A stretch of 47,717 bases of DNA from Planctomycetaceae bacterium (lineage in GTDB: Bacteria; Planctomycetota; Planctomycetia; Planctomycetales; Planctomycetaceae): NCBI GenBank assembly GCA_002722955.1, contig PBMZ01000001.1, positions 1 to 47,717 on the forward strand, written 5' to 3'. Position 1 is the stretch's first letter. The number at the start of each line of letters is the position of its first letter. The notes beneath the pieces were generated by a model, which saw only the letters and a list, made by a program, of their open reading frames with translations, ran no database searches and had not been told where the DNA came from. Shown piece after piece: positions 1-9,016 of the stretch. Made by a program: the position numbers and the translations under genes.

Positions 1-155
1 TCCGATTGAATTGGCATTCAGCAAGTTTAAAAAGCTTCTCCGCGATGGAGCGGAACGTACCAGCGACAAACTCTGGGATCTGTGCGGCCAAGCACTCGAT
101 TTCTTCACCGCATCAGAATGCAGCAATTATTTTCGACACTGCGGATGCGCTACAC

Positions 156-1019
156 TTAAAAGATAAACGCACTAATCGTGCCCTTTGTCCCAACCAGGTG
201 AGCCGCGTAGCCAGTCTTGTTCGAGCCGTCATGGGTGAAAGTTGTGTACGAAGCCACAAGTCCCTTCGATAGAAGCCAGCGTGCGTGAATTTCGTTGCCC
301 GCCAAAAGTCCCACGCCTTCCGGCCCGGTGACTACGTCTTTCTTGGTTACAGGCTTTCCGTTTTGCAGCACGAATGCCGAACATGATTTTGGCTCGCCGC
401 CAAAATGGTGAAACAGATTGAAGACATGGCTGCCAAGAACCCACAAATCTTGACCACCGCCGCGGCCGTCTCCCAAACCGTGACCTCGGATTTCAAGCAG
501 ACGGCCAATCTCACCGTTTGCAACCAGCTTTTCAATGATCGGTAGAACGGGATGGTATCTGTTGCGATGAGCCACGGCGATTTTTGCACCCGATTCGTCG
601 GCCGCCTTGAGCAACCGATCTGCCTCGGCTGGTGTGCGGCAAAAAGGTTTCTCGACATATAATCCTTTCACTCCCGATTGAATCGCGGCGAGTGTCATCT
701 CCAAGTGTTGATCGACGTGTCGTGGTGCCACCGAAACGAACTCGGGACGCAACTCGTTGAGCATGGTGCGATAGTCTTTGAATCCACGCTTGATCTTTAG
801 GCGATCGAGCGCTTTGTCCAGTCCTGCTTGATTCGCATCGGCAACACCAACGATCTCGGTACCCGGAATCTTTTGCCATACCACATCAAGTCCGTGTCCA
901 TAATTGCCCCGCCCCGTGTGTCCAATCACGGCAACTCGACGCTGGCGATCGGCGGCTGCGGAAACTTGACTGGCGACGAACGCTGTTGATGCAGTGGCAA
1001 TAAATGATCGACGGTCCAT
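156..1019 (-). CDS. Gfo/Idh/MocA family NAD(P)-dependent oxidoreductase, C-terminally truncated
   Basis: The protein (287 aa) starts with a twin-arginine signal (M-D-R-R-S-F-I, then an Ala-rich stretch ending SQVSAAA), so it is probably exported by Tat as in many planctomycete members. A Rossmann part follows ([14 protein letters not shown], then ADANQAG), and the family signature EKPFCRT lies near residues 123-129, with HRNRYHP further on. Family members usually run 330-450 aa. Here translation stops just after GTKGTISAF, where the C-terminal beta-sheet domain should continue for about 80-100 residues. The gene is therefore truncated or frameshifted at its 3' end. It is divergent from the symporter gene with about 215 bp between them, so the two may share a regulatory region. 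Substrate is unknown; sugars or inositols are usual in the family. Confidence 0.85.
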   Translation of the reverse strand: MDRRSFIATASTAFVASQVSAAADRQRRVAVIGHTGRGNYGHGLDVVWQKIPGTEIVGVADANQAGLDKALDRLKIKRGFKDYRTMLNELRPEFVSVAPRHVDQHLEMTLAAIQSGVKGLYVEKPFCRTPAEADRLLKAADESGAKIAVAHRNRYHPVLPIIEKLVANGEIGRLLEIRGHGLGDGRGGGQDLWVLGSHVFNLFHHFGGEPKSCSAFVLQNGKPVTKKDVVTGPEGVGLLAGNEIHARWLLSKGLVASYTTFTHDGSNKTGYAAHLVGTKGTISAFIF

Positions 1020-1234
1020 AGAAGTGTCCTCTTTAGTTCAAAGGTCAGCTAGATGTCAGCAGGCAATATCATAACGGCATCGCGGTAGCGTTATCGACGA
1101 AACAACACCTTCGGCGATGTCGAACGGCGTTGTAGTCGCCTTCGAGGTCGTTGCGAAGCGGAAGGCGGGAGAGTATAACCGATTGAAATGCACTTATATC
1201 TTCTTTACCAACCCCAGATCGAACAACTTATCTT

Positions 1235-3376
1235 ATGAAGACTGCCGATTACATCGTTCTTACTCTGTATTTCTTCGGCATGGTGTCCATTGGAATTTGG
1301 GCCATGCGTCGCGTCAAAGGCCAGGATGATTATTTCATGGGGGGGCGCGGATTTGGAAAACTGTTGCAAACGTTCGCTGCTTTCGGAGCAGGGACGGGGG
1401 CTCACGAACCAGTTACAGTCGGTCGGACATGTTGGACCAGCGGACTAAGCGGTGTGTGGTCGGCATTGATGTGGTTGTTTGTGACGCCGATCTATTGGAT
1501 CACCGCGGTCTGGTATCGTCGGATGCGGCATTTGACACTTGGCGATTGGTTCGTCGAGCGTTACGAATCGAAGGGGCTTGGAGCAGCGTACTCGTTGTTC
1601 GCCATCGTGTTTTACATGTACTACTTGTCGGCCATGTTCACGGCGATTGCGTCGTTTGCCGCGCCGTTGATGGGTGTCGACCAGATTGCTGGAATGGACC
1701 TGAAGTACGTGCTGATTCCGAGCATCGCGGTCATCGTGATTCTATATGGTGTACTCGGTGGACTCACGGCGGCTTACTGGACCGACCTGGCCCAGGGAAT
1801 TTTTATCATCCTGCTGTCTGTCTTGCTAATTCCTTATGGCTTGTGGGCGTTAGTCGATCAGTTTGGGGATCCAAACACGATGGGATTGATGGATGGGTTC
1901 CGAATCATGCACGAGCGTGTTTCCGCCGATTACTTTGGCTTGTTCACGGGGCCGAGCGCGGGTGAGTTTCCCGTTCAATACATCGTCTCGTTAACTTTGC
2001 TCGTCCTGATCGGTATTGTTGTCCAACCGCACTTCATCGCGACAGGTGGTGGTTCGGCCAAGAGTGAAGATGAAGCTCGGATCGGTCTAGTTGTTGGTAA
2101 CTTCCTCAAGCGACTTTGTACTGTTGGTTGGGCTATCACGGCGTTGATTGCTCTGGCACTGCTCGCCGGAAACGCTTCATTGGCGGCTAATCCCGATCAC
2201 GTATGGGGTGTGGCAGCACGCGAAATTCTTGGCCCGTTGAATCTTGGTCTCGTAGGCCTCATGCTGGCCTGCCTGTTAGCGGCAATGATGAGTTCCGCGG
2301 ACGCGTATATGATCGTTACGTCGGGTCTAATTACACGAAATGTTTACGCGGCGTATGTAAATCCGAACGCCGATGAGAAGACGTGCCTGATGGTCGCGAG
2401 ATTGACCGGCTTGGTCATCATCGTTGGGGCTTCGGTTGTGTCGATTGCGATGGGAGACGTGTTCGGTCAGTTTAAAATGGCAGTCGAGCTACCGATTTTG
2501 TTTGCCGCTCCATTCTGGATTGGTATGTACTGGCGACGAGCGAATCGGACGTCCGTCTGGATCACCATTGGATTTTCGATTTTGTTCTTCTTCGTCCTAC
2601 CCAGCGTTCTTTCCAATAACGAGTCTCTGAAAAGTGATCCTGATCTGACGAAAACTACTGACTTGGTCACACGAACCATCACTCGTAATGCGACCGCTGC
2701 TGACATTGCCAAGCATGAGGCTTGGGTCGAGGCGACGGCTGAAGCTCGCGAAAAGAACGACGAAAAGCTCTTGGCCAAGTTAGGTAGCGAGCCACCTGTG
2801 GCCGAGATTGGTCAACCAATCAAAGTGGTGCTCAAGAGCGGCGGTAGCTCCATTTACTGGACAGGCGGTGTGAAACCTGTTGGTGAGCCAAAGCTGGAAA
2901 CCGTCGAAGAGAAGACGGAGGGCAACACCACGACGCTCATCCAACGGAATACTGGCGAGATGGTGGGTAGTGGCCGGTTCAAGGTCGACTTTCTGATTTA
3001 CCAGTTGATGGGGATCGATCTCAGTCGAGCCTCGAAAGCAACGTTGGAAACCTTGCGTCTACCGACTCGGTTGTTGTTGCCCTTCCTTGTCCTGATCGGT
3101 GTCAGTTTCTTGACGCCCAGAAACTCAAAGGAAGCGTTGGATCGATACTTCGTCAAAATGAAGACAGTAGTTCATCCCGATCCCGAGCAGGATGCCGCGG
3201 AATTGGAGAAGTCATACGCCGATCCACAACGATTCGAAGAAAAACGCCTTATGCCAGGCACCGACTGGGAGTTCATTCGCCCCACATCGAAAGACATCAT
3301 TGGCGTCTTGGTCTCGATCGTTGTTTGCTTCTTGGTCGTGGGGTTGCTTCTGTGGTTGGCCGGACTTGGTTCCTAA
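1235..3376 (+). CDS. Sodium:solute symporter (SSS family) with a large hydrophilic insert
   Basis: Integral membrane Na+-coupled transporter of 713 aa. The N-terminus (ADYIVLTLYFFGMVSIGIWA) is the first transmembrane helix, followed by DDYFMGGRG, the usual SSS motif between TM1 and TM2. Further hydrophobic segments follow up to about residue 460, including the conserved GGLTAAYWTDLAQG region and LLAAMMSSADAYM. Residues about 465-590 are hydrophilic and rich in Lys/Glu/Thr. They interrupt the membrane part before two last helices (LLLPFLVLIGVSF and the C-terminal IIGVLVSIVVCFLVVGLL). Most SSS proteins are 450-600 aa, so the extra length is this insert. The gene is followed by a peptidase and a hydrolase on the same strand, which suggests a small uptake-and-breakdown group; the substrate cannot be read from sequence. 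Confidence 0.9.
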   Translation: MKTADYIVLTLYFFGMVSIGIWAMRRVKGQDDYFMGGRGFGKLLQTFAAFGAGTGAHEPVTVGRTCWTSGLSGVWSALMWLFVTPIYWITAVWYRRMRHLTLGDWFVERYESKGLGAAYSLFAIVFYMYYLSAMFTAIASFAAPLMGVDQIAGMDLKYVLIPSIAVIVILYGVLGGLTAAYWTDLAQGIFIILLSVLLIPYGLWALVDQFGDPNTMGLMDGFRIMHERVSADYFGLFTGPSAGEFPVQYIVSLTLLVLIGIVVQPHFIATGGGSAKSEDEARIGLVVGNFLKRLCTVGWAITALIALALLAGNASLAANPDHVWGVAAREILGPLNLGLVGLMLACLLAAMMSSADAYMIVTSGLITRNVYAAYVNPNADEKTCLMVARLTGLVIIVGASVVSIAMGDVFGQFKMAVELPILFAAPFWIGMYWRRANRTSVWITIGFSILFFFVLPSVLSNNESLKSDPDLTKTTDLVTRTITRNATAADIAKHEAWVEATAEAREKNDEKLLAKLGSEPPVAEIGQPIKVVLKSGGSSIYWTGGVKPVGEPKLETVEEKTEGNTTTLIQRNTGEMVGSGRFKVDFLIYQLMGIDLSRASKATLETLRLPTRLLLPFLVLIGVSFLTPRNSKEALDRYFVKMKTVVHPDPEQDAAELEKSYADPQRFEEKRLMPGTDWEFIRPTSKDIIGVLVSIVVCFLVVGLLLWLAGLGS

Positions 3377-3456
3377 CGTGGAGTTGCACCAACTTCTGAT
3401 CTGCTCCCTAGTCATGAAATCCTTGTCAATTCTTTTTGCTCACTGGACTTTTCTGC

Positions 3457-4290
3457 ATGTCTGACGAAACCGCGCGCCGTACTTATTGGACCGAGCAGTT
3501 GGAACTTGGCTATGAAATGGTCGAGCAGCTGCTTGAGCATCCTGTTGACGAATGTGGAGAAACGTTTGCTTCGCTTCCAGCGGCGGCAGAGTCGGCGGGC
3601 GTGGAAATGTGGTTTTCGGATACGAAGATCGGCGACATGGATCGCGTCTATCACCTACGCGAGAGCAATGTCAGAGAGATCGTCTCGATCGCGCGCGAGA
3701 TGAACGAGCGAGGTTGGATTCTGAAAATCGAAGACGGTTTTCGCACGCTCGAAATGCAGGGAACTTTGGTGCGCAAACCCGAAGTATTCAATTCAGTTGT
3801 TCAAAAGTGCATGTGGGAGAACGGCGGCGAATTGCCATCGGTCGAATTTGTTGCGCGTCGCGCGATTGTGATGGTGGCCAACATTCCAAAAGTCGGTGGG
3901 CACATGTCTGGATCGGCGATTGACATTTCTGTCTTCCGTCGTGACGACGGCAGCGAAGTTTCGCGCGGCGGCCCTTACTTGACCGTGGATGAAACCACAC
4001 CGATGCGTTCGCCCTATATATCGGAACAGCATCTCCAAAACCGGCTAGAGATCACGGCAGTGATGGAGTCGCACGGTTTCATGCACTTTCCATTTGAGTT
4101 TTGGCACTTTAGCAAGGGCGATGTGGCCGACCGCATCATGAATCGCGATTCCAGCCCTGCCCGTTTCGGCGCCGTCAACTGGGACCCTGCGGCGAATGAA
4201 ATTGTGCCGGTTGAGGACCCCAAAGAATACCTCAATCCATTGCCACAGATTGAACGGGAAATCGAAGCTGCGCTGCAACGGATTAGCTGA
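3457..4290 (+). CDS. VanX-type D-alanyl-D-alanine dipeptidase (peptidase M15D)
   Basis: Zinc dipeptidase of 277 aa from the ATG at 3457; an upstream in-frame TTG at 3436 is less likely. The zinc and catalytic residues of M15D enzymes are visible: H149 and D156 in GGHMSGSAID (the H-x6-D of VanX) and E214/H217 in FEFWHF (the E-x2-H pair). R96 in EDGFRTLEMQ matches the conserved substrate arginine. There is no signal peptide, so action is cytoplasmic, splitting D-Ala-D-Ala or similar D,D-dipeptides. No vanHA ligase or dehydrogenase is nearby, so a role in wall recycling or dipeptide nutrition fits better than glycopeptide resistance. It lies 80 bp after the symporter gene, which may supply the peptide; that link is inference. 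Confidence 0.88.
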   Translation: MSDETARRTYWTEQLELGYEMVEQLLEHPVDECGETFASLPAAAESAGVEMWFSDTKIGDMDRVYHLRESNVREIVSIAREMNERGWILKIEDGFRTLEMQGTLVRKPEVFNSVVQKCMWENGGELPSVEFVARRAIVMVANIPKVGGHMSGSAIDISVFRRDDGSEVSRGGPYLTVDETTPMRSPYISEQHLQNRLEITAVMESHGFMHFPFEFWHFSKGDVADRIMNRDSSPARFGAVNWDPAANEIVPVEDPKEYLNPLPQIEREIEAALQRIS

Positions 4291-4459
4291 CTTCGTTGGT
4301 TCGTGGCGTAAGTTTTCAGCCTGCGATGACATCATTGTCCAAGCTGAAAGCCGACAAAATGACTGGCTGACGCCACGGCCCACATGACGCGCATTTTCCA
4401 AGCGAACTGCAGATGCGGGTGAGTCAAGCGATGTTCAAGAACACAAAGGAGTGGACAAA

Positions 4460-5596
4460 TTGTTTGCATCGAAAACACATACAGTCATAAACGTTGCAGT
4501 TCTCTTGTTGTCTTTTTGCTCGTTAGCAGTCGCTCAGACGGAACGGCGTGTGGACGGTGGCCGTGCTAAAGCGGTTCGCGACGTGGATTGGCTGAACGAG
4601 ATCAATCGCGCACCAGATGAAGTTCCGACAAAGTTCGCCGGTCGGATTCAGCCCTTGCTCGACATGGGTGGTCAATCGATTGCTAAGTGGCAGCCGCGTC
4701 GCAAGCATCTATTGCAGGCTTGGAATAAGTTCCTCGGTCAAGTCGCCGAACGACCTGAGAAGAGTGATTACCAGATTCTCGAATCACAGCAGCTCGACGG
4801 ATTTGTTCGACAACGTATTCGTTACGAAAACGAACCCGGTCAGCAACTTGAAGCCTGGTTGCTCAAACCTTCGGGGCAAGCGGAACTCGATTCGATGCCG
4901 GGAATCACCGCGCTCCATCAGACGACCAGTCAAACAATTGACGAGATCGCGGGTGTCTCTGGACCGAAGATGCAGCACCTTGCGCCGAAACTTGCCAAAC
5001 GTGGTTTTGTTGTGATTTGTCCCAAGAACTATCTTTGGGTTGATACACCGTCGATTTCGGAAGCCGCGCGGAGATTTTCGCAACGAAAGCCGGGTGTACT
5101 TGGTATGAGCAAAATGCTTTACGACGCCCAACGCGCGACTGACATTCTGGCCAATGTCCGCGAAGTTGATTCAAATCGTCTGGGCGCGATTGGTCATTCA
5201 TTGGGAGCGAAAGAGACGCTTTACCTGACCGCTTTCGATTCGCGTATCCGCGTCGGAGTCGCGAGTGAAGGCGGATTGACGTTTCGTTCCACGAATTGGA
5301 ACGCGCCGTGGTATCTGGGCAAGGCGATCGACGAGCCAGACTTTGAACGCAATCACCACGAGCTGCTCGCTCTGATTGCACCGCGGCCGTTTTTAATCCT
5401 CGGTGGTGAATCCGGACGCGGCGCGGCGGATGGAGATCGCAGTTGGCCGCTGATTTCGTCGGCACAGAAAGTTTACCGCCTTTGGGATCAACCTGTCCGA
5501 CTCGGTTTACTGAACCATGGCCAAGGACACTCGATTCCTGAACCCGTGTGGGCAAAGACGGTGCAGTGGTTGGAAACTTATCTTGCGAAACAATGA
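4460..5596 (+). CDS. Secreted alpha/beta hydrolase (dienelactone hydrolase/acetyl-xylan-esterase-like)
   Basis: Alpha/beta-hydrolase of 378 aa. A TTG at 4460 is preferred as start because an AAAGGA ribosome-binding site lies 9 nt upstream (4445-4450); a GTG at 4451 would overlap that site. The N-terminus is a signal peptide (hydrophobic VAVLLLSFCSLAVAQ), so the enzyme is exported. The nucleophile elbow G-H-S-L-G is at 5201-5215 in the coding frame. The late histidine is probably in LNHGQGHSIP, and the acid may lie in the LILGGESGRG strand. PGITALHQTTSQT near the oxyanion region is typical of planctomycete dienelactone-hydrolase-like proteins. The likely job is ester cleavage on carbohydrate-derived material. 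Third gene of the run starting with the symporter, but separated from its predecessor by about 170 bp. Confidence 0.82.
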   Translation: MFASKTHTVINVAVLLLSFCSLAVAQTERRVDGGRAKAVRDVDWLNEINRAPDEVPTKFAGRIQPLLDMGGQSIAKWQPRRKHLLQAWNKFLGQVAERPEKSDYQILESQQLDGFVRQRIRYENEPGQQLEAWLLKPSGQAELDSMPGITALHQTTSQTIDEIAGVSGPKMQHLAPKLAKRGFVVICPKNYLWVDTPSISEAARRFSQRKPGVLGMSKMLYDAQRATDILANVREVDSNRLGAIGHSLGAKETLYLTAFDSRIRVGVASEGGLTFRSTNWNAPWYLGKAIDEPDFERNHHELLALIAPRPFLILGGESGRGAADGDRSWPLISSAQKVYRLWDQPVRLGLLNHGQGHSIPEPVWAKTVQWLETYLAKQ

Positions 5597-5706
5597 ACGC
5601 TCGATGACTAAGTAACGAGCTGAAATTCTGAATTCTCACGACTTCAGCTACACAAAGTGTGAAGTGGCGGCAGATGCGTAGTTGTGAATGTTGTATTCGC
5701 AGAAGT

Positions 5707-6609
5707 TCACTCGCTGACGAACCAACGGATGGCGTATCGCTTTTCGCTGCGATGAAACTTGAGCGTGTATGGATCGCATAGCCAGCGAGCAACATGACCG
5801 TCTGTGCGAGGCATTAGCCAGCCGAAATCCCAACCTTGGCTCTGATATCCAAGCGGAATTGACGGGCATGTTCGCACAACCGGATTCAATGACGCGATGA
5901 ACAATGCCTGTTCGGTATAGTAGTAACACGCTCCGGCATGAATGAAAACTTCATGTTCAATGCCGCCTTCATCAACGTCGAAGTCACTGCATAGGCCTCG
6001 AATCCCTACTTTGACCTCAGCTCCTTGTTCGAACGCCGATACCAGTTCCTCGACGTTTCCGGACACGACCTGCCCGGATTCGTCGTGCGACAGCACTTTC
6101 CGCCAGTTCCGTCGGACGAAGTAACGGAAGTATTCGAAGTCGTAAACGAACGTGCTGCTTGGCGCGTTAGTGTTTGCGTCGAAGTTGGTCAGCTCGTGAT
6201 ACTTCGGAAATTCCGGCCACTCGTTGACAGGCGATGGCCCCATTTCTTCGCCAGCAGGTTGTCCATCCAGAAAGGGGCGGGCGATGGCCTGATGACCGTC
6301 TTGGTTATAGAGAAAAAACGACATTGATTCGCGCGGTCCGAAGCCGTCTGGTAGTTGGACGGGCATCCGCAGATTTTCGATGCCGGCGACAAAACGATCT
6401 TGGACGAGATATGTGATGCGAAAGTCCATGACTTCGCGAATCAATTCCGGGTTGGACGATGAAGGATCGATATGTTCGTTGTGGCGAAACGCCGTTCCAA
6501 CCCGCAAATCGGCCCCATCACGAATTGCGGAAACTAGTTCGTCCGCATTCCCGCTGGTCACCTGCCGTGATGAGTCCAGCGTTAGCACACATTGCCATTG
6601 TTCGCTCAT
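5707..6609 (-). CDS. Unknown protein made of two related domains in tandem
   Basis: A protein of 300 aa if the ATG at 6609 is used (MSEQWQC); an in-frame ATG at 6660 would add 17 residues that look non-coding. No family was recognised. The protein repeats itself. The first copy begins WQCVLTLDSSRQVTSGNADELVSAIRDGA, shown here only in part: key features W-x-x-V-L, S-x-x-x-V-x-S-G-N, E-L-V-S-A, G-A-x-x-x-V-G. The second copy begins WRKVLSHDESGQVVSGN with the same ELVSA and GAEVKVG positions. No signal peptide or membrane helix is seen, so it is probably cytoplasmic. The gene is convergent with the hydrolase, with about 110 bp between them. Function unknown. Confidence 0.7.
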   Translation of the reverse strand: MSEQWQCVLTLDSSRQVTSGNADELVSAIRDGADLRVGTAFRHNEHIDPSSSNPELIREVMDFRITYLVQDRFVAGIENLRMPVQLPDGFGPRESMSFFLYNQDGHQAIARPFLDGQPAGEEMGPSPVNEWPEFPKYHELTNFDANTNAPSSTFVYDFEYFRYFVRRNWRKVLSHDESGQVVSGNVEELVSAFEQGAEVKVGIRGLCSDFDVDEGGIEHEVFIHAGACYYYTEQALFIASLNPVVRTCPSIPLGYQSQGWDFGWLMPRTDGHVARWLCDPYTLKFHRSEKRYAIRWFVSE

Positions 6610-6862
6610 TGTATTCTGCTTTCGAGTTCTGGTCTCATCGTATGTTGGTGGTATATCCATTATGTAAGTTCACGGCACGGACTACTCGGCTCAGAAACCT
6701 ATTAGCCTTCAACCCGCAAAATCGGGTAATGAAAAGTATCGTGTTGTCCTTCATGAGTTTGAATGGAAAGCTCTTTCGAAGTCTACAAGTCATGGCCACG
6801 ATAACCGAACGCAGTGTCCCGGTAGGGTTAGCGAAATCGGAAGTGAACGGTCGGCGGAAATA

Positions 6863-8920
6863 CTATCGACCCAGAGTCGCACGGAGGTTGCGACGGAGTT
6901 CTTCGGGCGTTAGCGCGCGATCGTAAATCCTTACTGCGTACAGCTCACACTCCAATGTACTGCCGGCGCTGTTGCCGATGACCAGAGCACCGATACTGAC
7001 GAAAAGCTTCCTTCGAGACGCGATTTTGCTTTTTGTGTAGTGGAAAAGCGACCCGCCGGCACCTACCTCTTTCTGTTGACTGAACGGGACTGCGTCGCGG
7101 AAGAACGTGCCGTGCCCGTCGCGAACGACGTAGGCAATCTGTTGAACTTCGGTGGAGAAGGGCCGTGGAGTGCTTTCGCTGTTAACCATCGTTGAATACT
7201 CGGGAAAGTCCTGCTTGAACCGTTGGTCGCTGTATAGCACTTGCGTCGACTTCTCGAGATTGCGCTGATCAAAGCCAAGTCGAAATCCGCTAACTCCATG
7301 AGCCGTGCAGCTGACGAGCATCGGCATGCGGCCTTGTTGTTTTGGTTTCAAGATCAGTTCGATCGTGCCGTTGCCATCGAGCGCCGCGAGACGATTTTCA
7401 AGTGGTACCTTCAGCCAGGCCTTGCCTGTTAGTTTGAGCGACTTCTCAGTCACCTGGTAGTCAGTTCTCGGCGATGCGACTTCATTCAGAATCGACGGAT
7501 TGACATATCGACGGATCGATTGCAGGTCGCGGTCTATGGGTGTCGCTGGCGTTGCGTCGGGACGCCATTTGATCAATACGGCCGCGTCTCTCAAATAGTG
7601 GCCGTAGGCGGAAATCATCTGTCCATCCGGAAGAGCCAAAGCCGCAATGTGTCCGCATTTTCCGTCGACCCAGTAGCCGTCATCGCGTTCGAAGCGAAAC
7701 GCGTCGAGTTCGTATCGGCGGTCCAAATTCCAGGTTTTCCCGTGATCGTGGCTAATCAACGCGTCGCAACCTCGGCGGTCGCCCGCAAGCTTTAGACCAT
7801 CAACGTCATCGCGAACAACCATCGTCAACACCAGGTCGTCGTTGGGTAGTCGCTGCAGATTTGCGTGATGTCGGCCGGCGTAAAACAGAATGTTCATCTT
7901 CGACCACGTCTTGCCGTTGTCTTTTGAGATGCTGATTGCCGTGCCTTCAAGGCTGTCGTCGTGTGGCTCGTCGAAGAAACTTGGCGGCATATCACTTCGC
8001 AGCGCCGCGACCAGATCGCCGTTGGCTGCACGAACGATCGCGCCTTCACTAACGCCTCTTTGCCATGCCTTGCCGCCATGCTGCATTGAGAACTTCCACT
8101 GTCGCGGGCTCCGTTCGTCGATCCAAGAACGGCCGCCATCGACCGATCGGCGAAACACGACTGTGGCGTCGTCGCGCGGGTGCTTTTTACCCGGTTTATA
8201 ATGCCAGCCCAATTCCAGTATCGACGTTGCCTTTCCGACGGCGTCTTGATCGACCCATGCGTTGCCTTCCAGGTTAAATGGATAGCCGTCGCTTGTTGGC
8301 GGATGAGCCACCTTGTCCTTCCAGGTTCTTCCGTAGTCGCGACTGAACCAGCTTTGCCCGGCTGCGACGAAAGACAACGTGCCGCCGCCGTGGCTGGTGA
8401 GCAGCATTGGACGCCCGCTGGCTCCTGGAACTTCGCGAAAGTCAGTCCATGTCTCGCCCTCGTTACGACTGAATGCGATGACTGGTTTCGTCGGCTTGCC
8501 TTCCGCACTGCACTGCAACGCGAGTTCTCCGTTGCCCATCCTGACGAGACCGAAGGGCATGGTCATCGTGGTGGCTGGGTGTCGCAGTGCCTGAATCTTT
8601 GCTGGCCGTGATAGCCAGCCACCTTCACCGTTTCCCTGCAAGACTTGATGGTCGCGCCAACCGGTTCGCTTAGCAGGTGGAAGCGTTGTCGGAGTTGACT
8701 TGATAGGTCGCAGCGTTGCGTCGATCGGTGGTTCGGACAGGTCTTTGACACGGCCCGATTCTGTGGGGAGACTGCCGCGAGTGAAATCGTAATCGAGTAC
8801 CAGACCGCGTGGCTCGACAGCGTCACTTGGCTCATCCGCACAACTGAGTGAATAGCTCAATATACTGAATACGGCGGCGATCAAGATGCGTGGCACGATC
8901 GGGGGGACTTGGTGGGGCAT
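6863..8920 (-). CDS. Exported BNR-repeat sialidase-like protein with C-terminal LamG/concanavalin-like domain
   Basis: A protein of 685 aa with a signal peptide (ILIAAVFSILSYSLSCA). The middle is a sialidase-type beta-propeller: at least five Asp boxes of the S-x-D/N-x-G-x-T-W type are readable (SRNEGETW, SRDYGRTW, SVDGGRSW, SKDNGKTW, SHDHGKTW). The last 200 residues resemble a LamG/concanavalin-like jelly roll (GNGTIELILKPKQQGRMP; ending in VRIYDRALTPEELRRN, the usual tail of planctomycete LamG domains). The start ATG has GGAG 7 nt upstream. It follows the DUF4838 gene on the same strand by 96 bp, so the two are probably co-transcribed. Catalytic sialidase activity is not assured: many planctomycete BNR proteins act on other glycans or may be inactive. 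Confidence 0.85.
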   Translation of the reverse strand: MPHQVPPIVPRILIAAVFSILSYSLSCADEPSDAVEPRGLVLDYDFTRGSLPTESGRVKDLSEPPIDATLRPIKSTPTTLPPAKRTGWRDHQVLQGNGEGGWLSRPAKIQALRHPATTMTMPFGLVRMGNGELALQCSAEGKPTKPVIAFSRNEGETWTDFREVPGASGRPMLLTSHGGGTLSFVAAGQSWFSRDYGRTWKDKVAHPPTSDGYPFNLEGNAWVDQDAVGKATSILELGWHYKPGKKHPRDDATVVFRRSVDGGRSWIDERSPRQWKFSMQHGGKAWQRGVSEGAIVRAANGDLVAALRSDMPPSFFDEPHDDSLEGTAISISKDNGKTWSKMNILFYAGRHHANLQRLPNDDLVLTMVVRDDVDGLKLAGDRRGCDALISHDHGKTWNLDRRYELDAFRFERDDGYWVDGKCGHIAALALPDGQMISAYGHYLRDAAVLIKWRPDATPATPIDRDLQSIRRYVNPSILNEVASPRTDYQVTEKSLKLTGKAWLKVPLENRLAALDGNGTIELILKPKQQGRMPMLVSCTAHGVSGFRLGFDQRNLEKSTQVLYSDQRFKQDFPEYSTMVNSESTPRPFSTEVQQIAYVVRDGHGTFFRDAVPFSQQKEVGAGGSLFHYTKSKIASRRKLFVSIGALVIGNSAGSTLECELYAVRIYDRALTPEELRRNLRATLGR

Positions 8921-9016
8921 CGAGCAACTCCAGAATGACCGTGTAGTGGACGAGGCTGCGAGTTCTGATGGGGCTGTCCGTGGTAGGACTCGTAACCTCG
9001 TCGACTATGAGTAGCT

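Noticed and set aside
1..112. Open minus-strand frame with coding-like composition beyond the oxidoreductase stop
   Set aside because: No start codon and cut by the window edge; too short to support a gene call.
6..272. Plus-strand open frame of 88 codons at the left edge
   Set aside because: Overlaps the oxidoreductase gene in antisense and has no recognisable domain or ribosome-binding site.
3457..4290. Vancomycin resistance gene vanX
   Set aside because: The fold and residues match, but no vanH, vanA or vanRS genes are nearby; a housekeeping dipeptidase is more likely.
4905..5795. Minus-strand open frame of 296 codons over the hydrolase gene
   Set aside because: Antisense to a gene with a clear signal peptide and GHSLG motif; low-complexity Arg/Ser-rich translation.
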